The position numbers were made by a program, and so were the translations under genes. A DNA stretch of 64,000 bases, from positions 186,001-250,000 of the forward strand of contig JAYRVH010000077.1 in assembly GCA_041918615.1 (NCBI GenBank), written 5' to 3'. The notes under the pieces were generated by a model. It was not told the DNA's origin. It saw nothing but the letters and a program-made list of their open reading frames with translations, and made no database searches. The number at the start of each line of letters is the position of its first letter. The first letter of the stretch is position 1. The stretch is from JAEUJM01 sp041918615. Lineage in GTDB: Bacteria; Actinomycetota; Acidimicrobiia; Acidimicrobiales; DATDAH01. Positions 16,758-26,102 of the stretch are shown here, piece by piece.

Positions 16758-16958
16758 ATGGCAACTACCGCTCGCGCCCGATCCGGGCTCATGTTCTGGC
16801 TGCTGTTGGCCGTGACCGTCTACGCCCTCACCTCTGCCGGCGTCGCCATCGGCACCAGCGACCGCTGCGGCGGCATGCAGGCATCGAAGACCTGGCAGTT
16901 CGTCCCGCCCGGATGGGTCTGTCGCACGCCCCGCCTCCCTGGCCAGAACGTCGGCTGA
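16758..16958 (+). CDS. 66-residue single-TM protein
   Basis: Starts MATTARARSG, with one hydrophobic segment (about residues 10-30), then a short outside tail with two cysteines (DRCGGM and PPGWVCRTP). ATG 16758 follows CTGGAGG with good spacing. Longer in-frame starts upstream lie close behind polA and add Cys/Arg-rich sequence without support. The two tail Cys residues could form a disulfide if the C-terminus is outside (inference). Function unknown. Confidence 0.5.
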   Translation: MATTARARSGLMFWLLLAVTVYALTSAGVAIGTSDRCGGMQASKTWQFVPPGWVCRTPRLPGQNVG

Positions 16959-17000
16959 CCGGGCGTCGCGCTGCTCGGCTCCGGAAGGGGAAGCACCGCC

Positions 17001-17726
17001 GTGACCCGTGACCACTGGTTCGAGGACCTGGCCGACCATCTCGGTGCCGCCTACCTGCGCTACTCGTTCACCAAGGGAACGGAACAGGAGGTGGCCTTCC
17101 TCGTCGAAGCGCTCGGGCTGGCGCCCGGCGACCGGGTGCTCGACGTCGGCTGCGGGCCGGGCCGCCACGCCCACGCCCTCGGCCGGCGGGGGATCGAGGT
17201 CGTCGGTGTCGACGTCTCCGACCGCTTCGTCGCCCTGGCCCGGGAGGGCGCCCCGGCGGGCGTCACCTTCGAGCGGGGCGACGCCCGGGCCCTGGCCCAC
17301 CACGACGAGTTCGATGCGGCCATCTCGCTGTGCCAGGGCGCCCTGGGCCTCGGTGGCCCCCCCGATTCGCTCGCGTCCGACCGGGCGGTCCTGGCCGGCA
17401 TGGCCCGAGCCCTGCGCCCCGGCGGGGTGCTCGCCGCGAGCGCGTTCTCGGCGTACTTCCAGGTGCGCTTCCTCGAGGCAACCGACACGTTCGACGCCGC
17501 CACGGGCGTGAACCACGAACGCACCACCTTGCGCAGCGAGACGGGTGAGGAGGCCGAGCACGACCTCTGGACGACCTGCTTCACCCCACGCGAGCTCACC
17601 CTGCTCGCCGAGGGGGCGGGCCTGTCCGTCAGGGACATCTGGTCGGTCAGTCCCGGCGCGTACGCACGGCGGGCGGCCGACCTCGATTCACACGAGTTCC
17701 TGCTCATCGCCGACAAGGTCACCTGA
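17001..17726 (+). CDS. class I SAM-dependent methyltransferase
   Basis: 241 aa. The SAM-binding core has motif I VLDVGCGPGRHAHALGRRG, motif II acidic VVGVDVSDRF, and a motif IV region FDAAISLCQGALGLGG, then ALRPGGVLAASAFS. The substrate cannot be read from the sequence. GTG 17001 follows AAGGGGAAG. It lies between polA and rpsA, which does not suggest a target. Confidence 0.85.
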   Translation: MTRDHWFEDLADHLGAAYLRYSFTKGTEQEVAFLVEALGLAPGDRVLDVGCGPGRHAHALGRRGIEVVGVDVSDRFVALAREGAPAGVTFERGDARALAHHDEFDAAISLCQGALGLGGPPDSLASDRAVLAGMARALRPGGVLAASAFSAYFQVRFLEATDTFDAATGVNHERTTLRSETGEEAEHDLWTTCFTPRELTLLAEGAGLSVRDIWSVSPGAYARRAADLDSHEFLLIADKVT

Positions 17727-17738
17727 GAGCGCCCCTGA

Positions 17739-17744
17739 TACCCT
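17739..17744 (+). promoter_or_regulatory. -10 box of rpsA
   Basis: TACCCT about 84 nt before the rpsA start, leaving a leader of about 75 nt. Confidence 0.45.
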
Positions 17745-17827
17745 GGCCCGTCGGTGTGCGTGGACGGACCCGCCGCCGCTCGCCCACGTTCGTGGGCCGC
17801 CCGGAAAACCCAGAGAAGAGCTACCAC

Positions 17828-19351
17828 GTGTCCCAGCAGGTCGATACCGCCCCTTCCCAGCCGTCCCTCGACGGTGCCACCGGCACCCTCGCCATGGGCA
17901 CGTTCGACGAGGAGGGCAACTACATCCCTCGTGCGATCACCGAGAACGATCTCGGCGACGTGTCGATGGCCGATGCCTACACGGCCACCATGGTCGACGT
18001 CGACGACGGCCAGATCGTCGAGGGCACGGTCGTCAAGGTCGACCGCGACGAGGTCCTCCTCGACATCGGCTACAAGTCCGAGGGCGTCATCCCCGCCCGC
18101 GAGCTCTCGATCCGCAACGACGTCGACCCCTCGGAGATCGTCAAGCTCGGCGAGTCGATCGAGGCCCTCGTCCTCACCAAGGAGGACAAGGAGGGCCGGC
18201 TCGTCCTGTCCAAGAAGCGGGCGCAATACGAGCGGGCCTGGGGCAAGATCGAGGAGATCAAGGAGTCCGAGGGTGTCGTCAGCGGCCCCGTGATCGAAGT
18301 GGTCAAGGGCGGCCTCATCCTCGACATCGGGCTCCGCGGCTTCCTGCCGGCCTCTCTCGTCGAGCTCCGCCGCGTGCGCGACCTCCAGCCCTACGTGGGG
18401 CGTTCGCTCGAGGCCAAGATCATCGAGCTCGACAAGAACCGCAACAACGTGGTGCTCTCGCGTCGGGCGTGGCTCGAGGAGACCCAGAAGGAGCAGCGTG
18501 AGGAATTCCTCGACAACCTGAAGCCCGGGGAGGTCCGCACCGGCACCGTCTCGTCGGTCGTCAACTTCGGCGCCTTCGTCGACCTGGGCGGGATGGACGG
18601 GCTCGTGCACGTGTCCGAGCTGTCCTGGAAGCACGTCGATCACCCCGGGTCCGTGGTGGCGGTCGGCGACGAGATCGAGGTGCAGGTCCTCGAGGTCGAC
18701 CTCGACCGCGAGCGCATCAGCCTCTCGCTCAAGGCCACCCAGCAGGATCCGTGGCAGGAGTTCGCGACCAATCACCGGGTCGGCGAACTGGTCTACGGGC
18801 GGGTCACCAAGCTGGTGCCGTTCGGCTCGTTCGTGCAGGTGGGCGACGGCATCGAGGGCCTGGTCCACATCTCCGAGATGTCCGCCCACCACGTCGAGCT
18901 TCCCGAGCAGGTCGTGACGCCCGGCGAGGAGCTGTGGGTCAAGATCATCGACCTCGACCTGCAACGGCGTCGCATCAGCCTCTCGATCAAGCAGGCGGCC
19001 GAGGGTGGCGTGGTGGCCGCCGAGTACCAGGAGCACTTCGGTGAGCACGCCTACGACACCGAAGGCAACTACATCGGCCCCACCGGTGAACTGGAAGACG
19101 CTCCCAGCGATGGACGAGAGGCCTGGGCCGACTACTACGCCAACGAGGACCCTGCAGCGGCTCCCCCCGGGGGCGAGCCGCCGACCGACATCGAGCGGCC
19201 GGCGGAGGCCTCGGACGACATCGCACCTGCCGAGGCGCCCGAGCCCGAAGCGGGTCCCGAGGCCGGGACCGACGAGCCTCCGGTGGCGGTTCACGCCGAT
19301 GTCGCCGCCGATGTCGTCGAGGCCACCGACGAGGCTCCCGCGCCCTCCTGA
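17828..19351 (+). CDS. rpsA: 30S ribosomal protein S1
   Basis: 507 aa with four S1 (OB-fold) repeats at about residues 60-135, 145-220, 230-305 and 315-395, recognisable by G-x-V...GAFVDLGGMDGLVHVSEL and GSFVQVGDGIEGLVHISEM. Four repeats are usual for actinobacterial S1 (six in E. coli). An acidic, Ala/Pro/Glu-rich tail follows (about 410-507), probably disordered. S1 binds mRNA during initiation. The start is GTG 17828 after AGAGAAGAG; in-frame GTG 17756 lies in the leader and is rejected. Confidence 0.95.
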   Translation: MSQQVDTAPSQPSLDGATGTLAMGTFDEEGNYIPRAITENDLGDVSMADAYTATMVDVDDGQIVEGTVVKVDRDEVLLDIGYKSEGVIPARELSIRNDVDPSEIVKLGESIEALVLTKEDKEGRLVLSKKRAQYERAWGKIEEIKESEGVVSGPVIEVVKGGLILDIGLRGFLPASLVELRRVRDLQPYVGRSLEAKIIELDKNRNNVVLSRRAWLEETQKEQREEFLDNLKPGEVRTGTVSSVVNFGAFVDLGGMDGLVHVSELSWKHVDHPGSVVAVGDEIEVQVLEVDLDRERISLSLKATQQDPWQEFATNHRVGELVYGRVTKLVPFGSFVQVGDGIEGLVHISEMSAHHVELPEQVVTPGEELWVKIIDLDLQRRRISLSIKQAAEGGVVAAEYQEHFGEHAYDTEGNYIGPTGELEDAPSDGREAWADYYANEDPAAAPPGGEPPTDIERPAEASDDIAPAEAPEPEAGPEAGTDEPPVAVHADVAADVVEATDEAPAPS

Positions 19352-19375
19352 CCCGTCGGTCTTCCCGTCGTTGAG

Positions 19376-19397
19376 CCGCCGCCCCTCGGGGCGGCGG
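19376..19397 (+). terminator. terminator hairpin after rpsA
   Basis: CCGCCGCCCC/GGGGCGGCGG inverted repeat (about 9 usable bp and a tetraloop) 24 nt after the rpsA stop. Confidence 0.65.
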
Positions 19398-19531
19398 TTC
19401 CGCGTCCGGGGCCAGAAACTCCTTGCGACCCCTAAGCCCCGAGGTCTCTTCAGCCGACGGAGGGAGGGACATCCCCGACGCGTCGAGAGCCCGGCTCCCA
19501 CCGTCATCGAGATCGAGGAGCGAGGTCCGTA

Positions 19532-20392
19532 GTGAGCTCTCGGAGAACAATGATCCTTATCGGAGCGATTGCCGTCGGTGCACTCGCTGCGTTCATGATC
19601 TTCAACTACGTCGGTGGCGTCGAGGACAAGGCCAACCAGGGCGCCGAGCGGGTCGACGTGTTCGTCGTCCGCCAGGACGTGCCGAAGGGGCTTCCCGGCG
19701 AGCAGGCGAGGGACGAGGGGTACATCGTCCAGGACAAGATCGCACGGGAGTTCCTGCCCGCCACCGCCGTCCGCAGCCTCGACCAGATCGACGGTCGGGT
19801 GGCCCTGAACAACCTGGCGGCCAACCAGGTGCTCGTGGACGGCATGTTCGTCGACCCGGCCCAGGCGGAGGTGGGCTTCTCGGCCCGCATCCCCGGATCG
19901 ATGGTGGCGGTGACGGTCTCGATCGACCAGGTCCGCGGTGTCGCCGGCCTGCTCGTGCCCGGCGACAAGGTGGACCTGCTCGTGGCGAGCCCGTCCGAAT
20001 CGGACTCAGCCGCTGTCGGCGTGCCCTCCGCCGCCCAGTCGAGGTTCGTCTACCACAGCCTCGAGATCCTCGCCATCGGCCAGCAGGCGACCCCACAACC
20101 CGGCGAGAACATCACGGCAGCAGGTGCCGAGGGCGATGCGGCCGCCGGGGACACCGCCGCCGCCCCGGCCGCCGATGCCGCCAGCAGTGGGCTGATCACC
20201 TTCCTCGTGCCGCCCGAGGCGGCCCAACTGATCACCGCCCTCGACCCCGGTCAGATGTACCTCACGCTCGTCGGGCCCGACTACGAGCCCGCACCGATTC
20301 CGGCGCTCGACCTCGCCCCCGACACGCCGCTGCCGGGTGAGAGCGGATCCGAGCTGACGCCCTACGGGCCCGACGGTACGGCCGCCGGATGA
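19532..20392 (+). CDS. cpaB: Flp pilus assembly protein CpaB/RcpC
   Basis: 286 aa. An N-terminal membrane helix (about 7-27) is followed by an SAF-like domain (VFVVRQDVPKGLPG, LNNLAANQVLVDGMFV) and the CpaB/RcpC core VAVTVSIDQVRGVAGLLVPGDKVDLL. An Ala-rich linker and a Pro-rich C-terminus follow. Family members help assemble the Flp pilus at the envelope. GTG 19532 follows GAGGAGCGAGG. First gene of the Tad operon; its stop overlaps cpaE (ATGA). Confidence 0.88.
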   Translation: MSSRRTMILIGAIAVGALAAFMIFNYVGGVEDKANQGAERVDVFVVRQDVPKGLPGEQARDEGYIVQDKIAREFLPATAVRSLDQIDGRVALNNLAANQVLVDGMFVDPAQAEVGFSARIPGSMVAVTVSIDQVRGVAGLLVPGDKVDLLVASPSESDSAAVGVPSAAQSRFVYHSLEILAIGQQATPQPGENITAAGAEGDAAAGDTAAAPAADAASSGLITFLVPPEAAQLITALDPGQMYLTLVGPDYEPAPIPALDLAPDTPLPGESGSELTPYGPDGTAAG

Positions 20393-21801
20393 GCCTCTCC
20401 AGCTTCTTCGGCGGCAAGGGAGGTGACGCCGACCGGAACGGGTCCGGTGGCGGCCCGCCCGGCGTGCAGACCGCCGACCCCGCACCGCCGCCGCCGCCAC
20501 CACCACCACCACCTCTGCCGGTGGGTCGCGACGACGGTGGCTACGGGCGCTTCGACGCCCTCGCCGGCTCGGGCGCCGTGTCGGCGGCCCCGACCCATGT
20601 GGCCCCCCAGTCGAACCTGCCGGCCCCGAGCCTCAGCCACATCGCGATCGCGGTGGTGGACGCCGATCAGACGATCAGGAGCCGCCTGGCCCTCCAGCTC
20701 GGCGACACGGCAGCGCCCTTCCCGACCCTCGACGCCCTCGCCGAGCGCCTGAACGGCACGCCCGTGGTCACGGTGCTCGGGCCGTCGTGCGCCTATGGGT
20801 CAGAGCTGGTGGCTCTGGAGCGTCTGCTCCAGACCCGGACCGAGGTCGGCGCCATCCTCGTGGCCGCGGAGCTGTCGACCACGCTGCTCCAGCAGGCACT
20901 GCGCGCCGGGGTCAAGGACGTGCTCGCCATTCCCGTCGACGGCAACCAGCTGATCCAGACCGTTCAGCGTGTGGCGGAGAACCTCCAGGTCCATGCCGCC
21001 GCCATGGGTCCCCGGTCGACCGACTTCGCGGGACCGGTGGCCCCCGAGGCCGTCGAGCAGGGCCAGGTCATCACCGTGTTTTCGACCAAGGGCGGGTCCG
21101 GGAAGTCGGTCATCGCCTCCAACGTCGCCGTGCGCCTCGCCATGAAGAGCGACAAGCCGGTGTGTCTCGTGGACGCCGATCTCCAGTTCGGCGACGTGGC
21201 CGTGATGCTCAAGCTCGCGCCGCAGCACACGATCGTGGACGCGGTGAGTGCCATCGACCGCCTCGACGCCGGTCTGCTCCAAGGCCTGCTGGTCACCCAC
21301 GAGCCCTCGGGCCTGTTGGTCCTGCCCGCACCGCTCGAGCCGGCGTTCGCCGATCAGATCGGCGGCCCCGAGATGGTGAAGATCGTCGAGATGCTCCGGA
21401 CGTTCTGCTCGCACGTGGTGATCGACACCCCCGCCTACTTCAACGACGTGGTGCTCGGCCTGATCGAGGTGAGCGACGACGTCTTGTTGGTGGCGGGCAT
21501 GGACATACCGAACATCAAGAACGTGAAGATCGGGTTGCAGACCCTTCGCCTGCTCAACACCCCCATGTCGAAGCTGCGGCTCGTCCTGAACCGTGCCAAC
21601 AGCAAGGTCAAGCTGGAGGTGAGTGAGGTCGAAAAGACGCTCCAGGTGAAGGCCGACTCGCTGATCCCGAGCGACGTCGTCGTCCCTCAGGCCGTCAACA
21701 AGGGGACGCCGGTGATCCTGTCGGCCCCGCGGGCGGCGGTGAGCCGGGCCCTCGAGCAGCTCGCCGACACCTTCATCACGGCGCCCACCGGACGCCGGTA
21801 G
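20389..21801 (+). CDS. cpaE: Tad pilus ATPase-like localisation protein CpaE/TadZ
   Basis: 470 aa. After a Gly/Pro-rich N-terminus with a Pro run (about residues 33-44) comes an atypical receiver-like domain (about 82-200) and then a ParA/MinD-type ATPase with the deviant Walker A KGGSGKS (234-240), LVDADLQFGDVAVMLKL and VIDTPAYFNDVVL. TadZ proteins place the secretion machine at a cell site. The receiver lacks a clear phospho-acceptor, which is normal in this family. It overlaps cpaB and is 27 nt from tadA. Confidence 0.9.
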   Translation: MSLSSFFGGKGGDADRNGSGGGPPGVQTADPAPPPPPPPPPPLPVGRDDGGYGRFDALAGSGAVSAAPTHVAPQSNLPAPSLSHIAIAVVDADQTIRSRLALQLGDTAAPFPTLDALAERLNGTPVVTVLGPSCAYGSELVALERLLQTRTEVGAILVAAELSTTLLQQALRAGVKDVLAIPVDGNQLIQTVQRVAENLQVHAAAMGPRSTDFAGPVAPEAVEQGQVITVFSTKGGSGKSVIASNVAVRLAMKSDKPVCLVDADLQFGDVAVMLKLAPQHTIVDAVSAIDRLDAGLLQGLLVTHEPSGLLVLPAPLEPAFADQIGGPEMVKIVEMLRTFCSHVVIDTPAYFNDVVLGLIEVSDDVLLVAGMDIPNIKNVKIGLQTLRLLNTPMSKLRLVLNRANSKVKLEVSEVEKTLQVKADSLIPSDVVVPQAVNKGTPVILSAPRAAVSRALEQLADTFITAPTGRR

Positions 21802-21828
21802 TCGAACGCAGGAATCAGAGGAGGATCG

Positions 21829-23190
21829 ATGTCGCTCTACAAGCGGCTCCATGAGGTGCAGCAGGTCCCCGGCGGCCCGGTCGGAAAGCGTCGCGACCCC
21901 GTCCTCGACGAGCTGCGCCACAAGATCCATCACGTCCTCATCGACGAGTTGGGCCCGATCCTCTACGACAAGCGCCTCTCCGAGGACGATCTCCGGCGGC
22001 GCGTGCACGAGCAGCTGCACCAGGCACTGGCCGAGGAGCGCGCGCCACTCTCGGCGGCCGACAAGGCCCAGCTCATCCAGGATGTCTCGGACGACATCTT
22101 GGGCTACGGCCCGATCGACCGGCTCCTCAAGGACGACGAGGTGACCGAGGTCATGGTCAACGGCCCTTCGTCGGTGTACGTGGAACGGAACGGGCGGATC
22201 GAGCGGTCGGGCGCCAGCTTCGTGGACGAGGTGCACCTCCGTCGGATCATCGACAAGATCGTGGGGGAGATCGGGCGCCGGATCGACGAGTCGTCGCCGC
22301 TCTGCGACGCACGCCTCCCCGACGGGTCCCGGGTGAACGCGGTGATCCATCCGTTGGCCATCGAGGGACCGTTCCTCACGATCCGGAAGTTCTCCAAGGA
22401 CCCGTTGCAGGTGGACGACCTGATCCGCTTCGGAACCCTCGACGCCCAGTCCGCGCGCTTCCTGCAGGCGTGCGTCGTCGGCCGGCTCAACGTCATCGTG
22501 TCAGGCGGTACCGGCACCGGTAAGACCACGACCTTGAACGTGATGTCGTCCTTCATCCCGGCCGAGGAGCGCATCGTCACCGTCGAGGACTCGAAGGAGC
22601 TCCAACTCCACCAGGACCACGTGCTCGCCCTCGAGGCGCGCCCGCCGAACATCGAGGGGAGGGGCGAGATCACCATCCGGGAGCTCGTGAAGAACTGTCT
22701 GCGCATGCGGCCGGACCGGATCGTGGTGGGGGAGTGCCGTGCCGGTGAGGCGCTGGACATGCTCCAGGCCATGAACACCGGCCACGACGGCTCGATCACC
22801 ACCATCCACTCCAACAGCCCCCGGGACACGCTGTCCCGCATCGAGACCATGACCCTGATGTCCGGCTTCGAACTGCCCATCCGCGCCATCCGGGAGCAGA
22901 TGGCATCCGCCCTCGACCTGATCGTGCACCTCAGCCGCCTGCGCGACGGGACCCGTCGCATCACCCACATCACCGAGGTGCAGGGCATGGAAGGCGACGT
23001 GATCACCCTCCAGGACGTCTTCCTCTTCGACTACGGCATGGGCATCGACGAGCACGGGCGGTTCAAGGGGCACCTCAAGGCCACCGGCGTGCGTCCGAAG
23101 TTCGCCGAGAAGCTGGCCGACCTGGGGATCCGACTGGGGCCCGAGGTGTTCCAGCCGCAGGGCCAGGGCCGGATCGCGGGCGTTCGATGA
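21829..23190 (+). CDS. tadA: Tad secretion ATPase TadA/CpaF
   Basis: 453-residue hexameric secretion ATPase that powers Flp pilus assembly at the cytoplasmic membrane. The N-terminal domain has ILGYGPIDRLLKDDEVTEVM, Walker A is GGTGTGKT (226-233), the Asp box is IVTVEDSKELQL, and Walker B/His box are PDRIVVGECRAGEALDMLQA and GSITTIHSNSPRD. ATG 21829 follows AGAGGAGG. The stop overlaps the next gene (ATGA). Confidence 0.95.
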   Translation: MSLYKRLHEVQQVPGGPVGKRRDPVLDELRHKIHHVLIDELGPILYDKRLSEDDLRRRVHEQLHQALAEERAPLSAADKAQLIQDVSDDILGYGPIDRLLKDDEVTEVMVNGPSSVYVERNGRIERSGASFVDEVHLRRIIDKIVGEIGRRIDESSPLCDARLPDGSRVNAVIHPLAIEGPFLTIRKFSKDPLQVDDLIRFGTLDAQSARFLQACVVGRLNVIVSGGTGTGKTTTLNVMSSFIPAEERIVTVEDSKELQLHQDHVLALEARPPNIEGRGEITIRELVKNCLRMRPDRIVVGECRAGEALDMLQAMNTGHDGSITTIHSNSPRDTLSRIETMTLMSGFELPIRAIREQMASALDLIVHLSRLRDGTRRITHITEVQGMEGDVITLQDVFLFDYGMGIDEHGRFKGHLKATGVRPKFAEKLADLGIRLGPEVFQPQGQGRIAGVR

Positions 23191-25118
23191 GGCCGACCAG
23201 GCGTGGTCTGGCGGCCGCGTTCACCGGCATCCTCCTGGTGCTGGCCGTGGGCGGCCCCACGGCATCCGCCCAGACGGCGGGGGGCGAGGACGGCGGCCCG
23301 TACCTGGCGCTCCGTTCGGTGGACAGCGGCGCCGGCGACCAGACCGCCCTCGACGTGACGTGGACCGGGGACGAGGCAGACCTGTCCCGGATCCGGGTGA
23401 CGGAGAACGGCGACGAGGTCAAGCCCGGCGACCCGGTTCCCGCCGCCGAACCACGAGGCGTCGTGTTGGTCATCGACTCCTCGGCCGCGATGGACAGCGA
23501 CATGGCACCGGTCAAGGACGCCGCGACGGCATTCGCGAACGACCTGCCTGCCGATGTGTCCGTCGCCCTGGTCAGCTACAACGACACGGCCCAACTGCTG
23601 CGCGGCTTCACCACCGACCGGGCGGCGATCGCCGAAGGGATCGACGGCCTGGTCCCGAAGGGGGCCGCGACGATGTGGGACGGCATCTACACGGCTGCCT
23701 TGGCGCTCGAAGACGAGCCGGCGCTGCAGCCGAACATGGTGCTCATCTCGGCTGCGCCGGACACCGGCTCGACCACCTCCCCGGCACGGGCGGGCGGCCT
23801 CACCACCACCCTGGGCACGTCGGTGTTCGCCGTTGGCATCGAACCGGGTGCCGATCCAGCCCCCCTCGAGCGGCTGGTGGAGGCGACGGGTGGGCGCTAC
23901 CTCCCGACGAGCGATGTCCAGGCGACGTTGCGGCGCGAGGTGGCGCCGTCCATCAACGACCAGTACGAGATCACCTATCCGACGAAGGTGGACGACGGTG
24001 GGTACGTCGAACTCACCGTCGCGGTCGGCGACGTGAGCACCGAGGCCACGTTCGTCGACGGCGGCGTCGTCACGGGGAACCTGGCCCTGTCGCCGAACCG
24101 CGGTTCTGGCGGCGGTGGGATCGGGGTCCTGCACAGCTCGACGGCGAAGCTCCTCGCGGTCCTGCTCGCACTCGTGGCCGTCGCCATGGGCGTCTACGCG
24201 ATGGTGCTGGTCTTCTACAAGGACAACAACGGTCTCTCCGCGGTCCTCGAGGCCTATGCCGACGGGTACAGCGTCAAAGGGGACTCGAACGACGGCAACG
24301 AGGGAAGCGTGGCCACGTCCGCCCTGATCCAGCGGGCCGTGGACCTCACCGGGAACCTGGCCGAGCGCCAGGGCCTGCTCGCCAAGACCGAGGCCGCCCT
24401 CGAGCGGGCCGCCATGCCGTTGCGGGCGGCCGAGGCGCTCTTCTTCTATGCCGCCCTCAGCCTGCTCGTCTTCGTCCTTGCCTTCCTGCTCACCGGCAAC
24501 CTCATGCTCACGCTGCTGGGCGGTGGGATCCTCACCGCCATCCCGCCGGTCATCGTGCTCGGCAAGGCGAAGAAGCGCCGCAAGAAGTTCCTCACCCAGT
24601 TGCCCGACACGCTCGCGTTGCTCTCGGGGACCCTGCGGGCCGGCTATTCGCTGATGCAGGGCGTCGAGGCCGTCTCGCAGGAGGTGGACGAGCCCATGGG
24701 CTCCGAACTACGCCGGGTGATCACCGAATCGCGCCTCGGCCGTCCGCTCGACGAGTCCCTCGAGGCATCCGCCGAGCGGATGGACAGCGCCGACTTCTCC
24801 TGGGCGGTGATGGCGGTCCGGATCCAACGTGAGGTCGGCGGCAACCTGGCCGAGCTCCTGATGACCGTCGGCGACACGATGACCCAGCGCGAGCGGCTCC
24901 GGCGAGACGTGGCCGCGCTGACGGCGGAGGGCAAGGTGAGCGCCATCGTGCTGGCATTCCTGCCGGTCGGGCTCGGGGCGGCGATGTTCGTGATCAACCC
25001 CGAATACATCTCGGCCCTGATCACCACCAAGGCCGGGAACTTCCTCCTCGGCGGGGCCGTGCTGCTCGCCCTGGTTGGGTTCTATTGGATGAAGAAATGT
25101 ATCGAGATCGAGATCTGA
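23187..25118 (+). CDS. tadB: VWA domain fused to TadB (T2SS F-type platform protein)
   Basis: 643 aa. Residues 1-28 are a signal peptide (LVLAVGGPTASAQ). A von Willebrand A domain (about 90-255) follows, with strand GVVLVIDSS; its MIDAS DxSxS is Asp97-Ser99-Ala101, so the last Ser is missing, while a later Thr (about 162) is kept. A membrane helix lies at about 322-343. From about 410 it is a standard TadB: helix pair, then the F domain (QLPDTLALLSGTLRAGYSLM, AVRIQREVGGNLAELLMTVG) and two more helices. TadB is the inner-membrane platform of the Flp pilus; here it carries an extra outside sensing or adhesion-like domain. The join is continuous, with no frameshift. It overlaps tadA and tadC follows 2 nt after its stop. 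Confidence 0.85.
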   Translation: MRPTRRGLAAAFTGILLVLAVGGPTASAQTAGGEDGGPYLALRSVDSGAGDQTALDVTWTGDEADLSRIRVTENGDEVKPGDPVPAAEPRGVVLVIDSSAAMDSDMAPVKDAATAFANDLPADVSVALVSYNDTAQLLRGFTTDRAAIAEGIDGLVPKGAATMWDGIYTAALALEDEPALQPNMVLISAAPDTGSTTSPARAGGLTTTLGTSVFAVGIEPGADPAPLERLVEATGGRYLPTSDVQATLRREVAPSINDQYEITYPTKVDDGGYVELTVAVGDVSTEATFVDGGVVTGNLALSPNRGSGGGGIGVLHSSTAKLLAVLLALVAVAMGVYAMVLVFYKDNNGLSAVLEAYADGYSVKGDSNDGNEGSVATSALIQRAVDLTGNLAERQGLLAKTEAALERAAMPLRAAEALFFYAALSLLVFVLAFLLTGNLMLTLLGGGILTAIPPVIVLGKAKKRRKKFLTQLPDTLALLSGTLRAGYSLMQGVEAVSQEVDEPMGSELRRVITESRLGRPLDESLEASAERMDSADFSWAVMAVRIQREVGGNLAELLMTVGDTMTQRERLRRDVAALTAEGKVSAIVLAFLPVGLGAAMFVINPEYISALITTKAGNFLLGGAVLLALVGFYWMKKCIEIEI

Positions 25119-25120
25119 CC

Positions 25121-26032
25121 ATGCTGCCACTCTTCGTTTCCCTCATCGGTGCCGTCTTCGCGGTGATCGTCTACACGCTCCTCACCGACGCCGAGGAGAA
25201 GTCCGTCGTCCGGAGCTCGCTCCGCCAGCTCGACGGCTATGAGGTCGAGAACGTCCGCGACCAGGAGTTGCTGGTTCCCCTCCGCCAGCGTGCCCTGCTG
25301 CCGTTCCTCACCGGACTCACCGGGCTGGGCCAGCGGTTCACCCCGGTCGGCTACGTCGACGGTGTACGCAAGAAGTTCGTCTACTCGGGCAGGGGAACCG
25401 TCGAGGACGTCGACCGGTTCCTGGCGATTCGGGTGGCGACCGTCGCGGCGATCCCGATCATGTTCATCCTGAGCTTCTTCGTCCTCCCCCTCACGGGCAA
25501 GATGCCGCTGGCCGTGTTCGCCATGTCGGCGCTGGCGCTGCTGCTCGGGCCCGACGCGATCCTCAACCGCCGGGTCGAGGCGCGGCAGCACGACATGCAG
25601 ATCCAGCTCCCGGACATCCTCGACCTGCTGGTGATCAGCGTCGAGGCCGGCCTGGGGTTCGAGCAGGCCCTCGACCGGACGGTGTCCGCCGTGCCGGGCC
25701 CGTTGTCGGACGAGTTCGCCCGGATGCTGGGCGAGACGCGGGCCGGAGCGTCGCGATCCGATGCCATGCGCTCGCTCGAGGGCCGCACCAAGGTCCCCGA
25801 GATCCGCTCGTTCGTCCTCGCCATCCTCCAGGCGGACACGTTCGGCGTGTCCATCGGCCGCGTGCTCCGCGCCCAGGCGGACGAGATGAGAATCAAGCGG
25901 CGCCAGATCGCCCAGGAGAAGGCCCAGAAGGCGCCCGTGAAGATGCTGATCCCGATGGTGTTCTGCATCTTCCCCGCCCTGTTCGTCGTCGTGATCGGCC
26001 CGGCGGCGATCAGGATCCGCAACAACTTCTGA
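25121..26032 (+). CDS. tadC: Tad platform protein TadC (T2SS F family)
   Basis: 303 aa. N-terminal helix MLPLFVSLIGAVFAVIVYTL, two central helices (about 110-155), then the F domain with QIQLPDILDLLVISVEAGLG and SFVLAILQADTFGVSIGRVL, and a C-terminal helix MVFCIFPALFVVVIGPAAI. It pairs with TadB in the inner membrane. ATG 25121 lies 2 nt after the TadB stop; ATG 25097 and TTG 25085 are longer alternatives that overlap tadB. Last gene of the forward Tad operon. Confidence 0.9.
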   Translation: MLPLFVSLIGAVFAVIVYTLLTDAEEKSVVRSSLRQLDGYEVENVRDQELLVPLRQRALLPFLTGLTGLGQRFTPVGYVDGVRKKFVYSGRGTVEDVDRFLAIRVATVAAIPIMFILSFFVLPLTGKMPLAVFAMSALALLLGPDAILNRRVEARQHDMQIQLPDILDLLVISVEAGLGFEQALDRTVSAVPGPLSDEFARMLGETRAGASRSDAMRSLEGRTKVPEIRSFVLAILQADTFGVSIGRVLRAQADEMRIKRRQIAQEKAQKAPVKMLIPMVFCIFPALFVVVIGPAAIRIRNNF

Positions 26033-26040
26033 GCAGCGTC

Positions 26041-26067
26041 CGGTTGGACGCCGCGGGCGCCCAACCG
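26041..26067 (+). terminator. hairpin after the Tad operon
   Basis: CGGTTGG/CCAACCG plus an inner CGCC/GGCG, with one A-C mismatch and loop GCG. It starts 8 nt after the tadC stop and has no T tract. Confidence 0.6.
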
Positions 26068-26102
26068 CCGTGACCGGACCGTCCGAACATCTGGGAGCGC
26101 AC

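Noticed and set aside
17060..19507. An 815-codon open frame antisense to rpsA and the methyltransferase
   Set aside because: It arises from GC-rich codon structure of the real genes; composition is Leu/Asp/Gly repeats with no motif.
20480..20520. CCG/CCA triplet repeat as a tandem-repeat locus
   Set aside because: It encodes the Pro run of CpaE and is explained by the protein.
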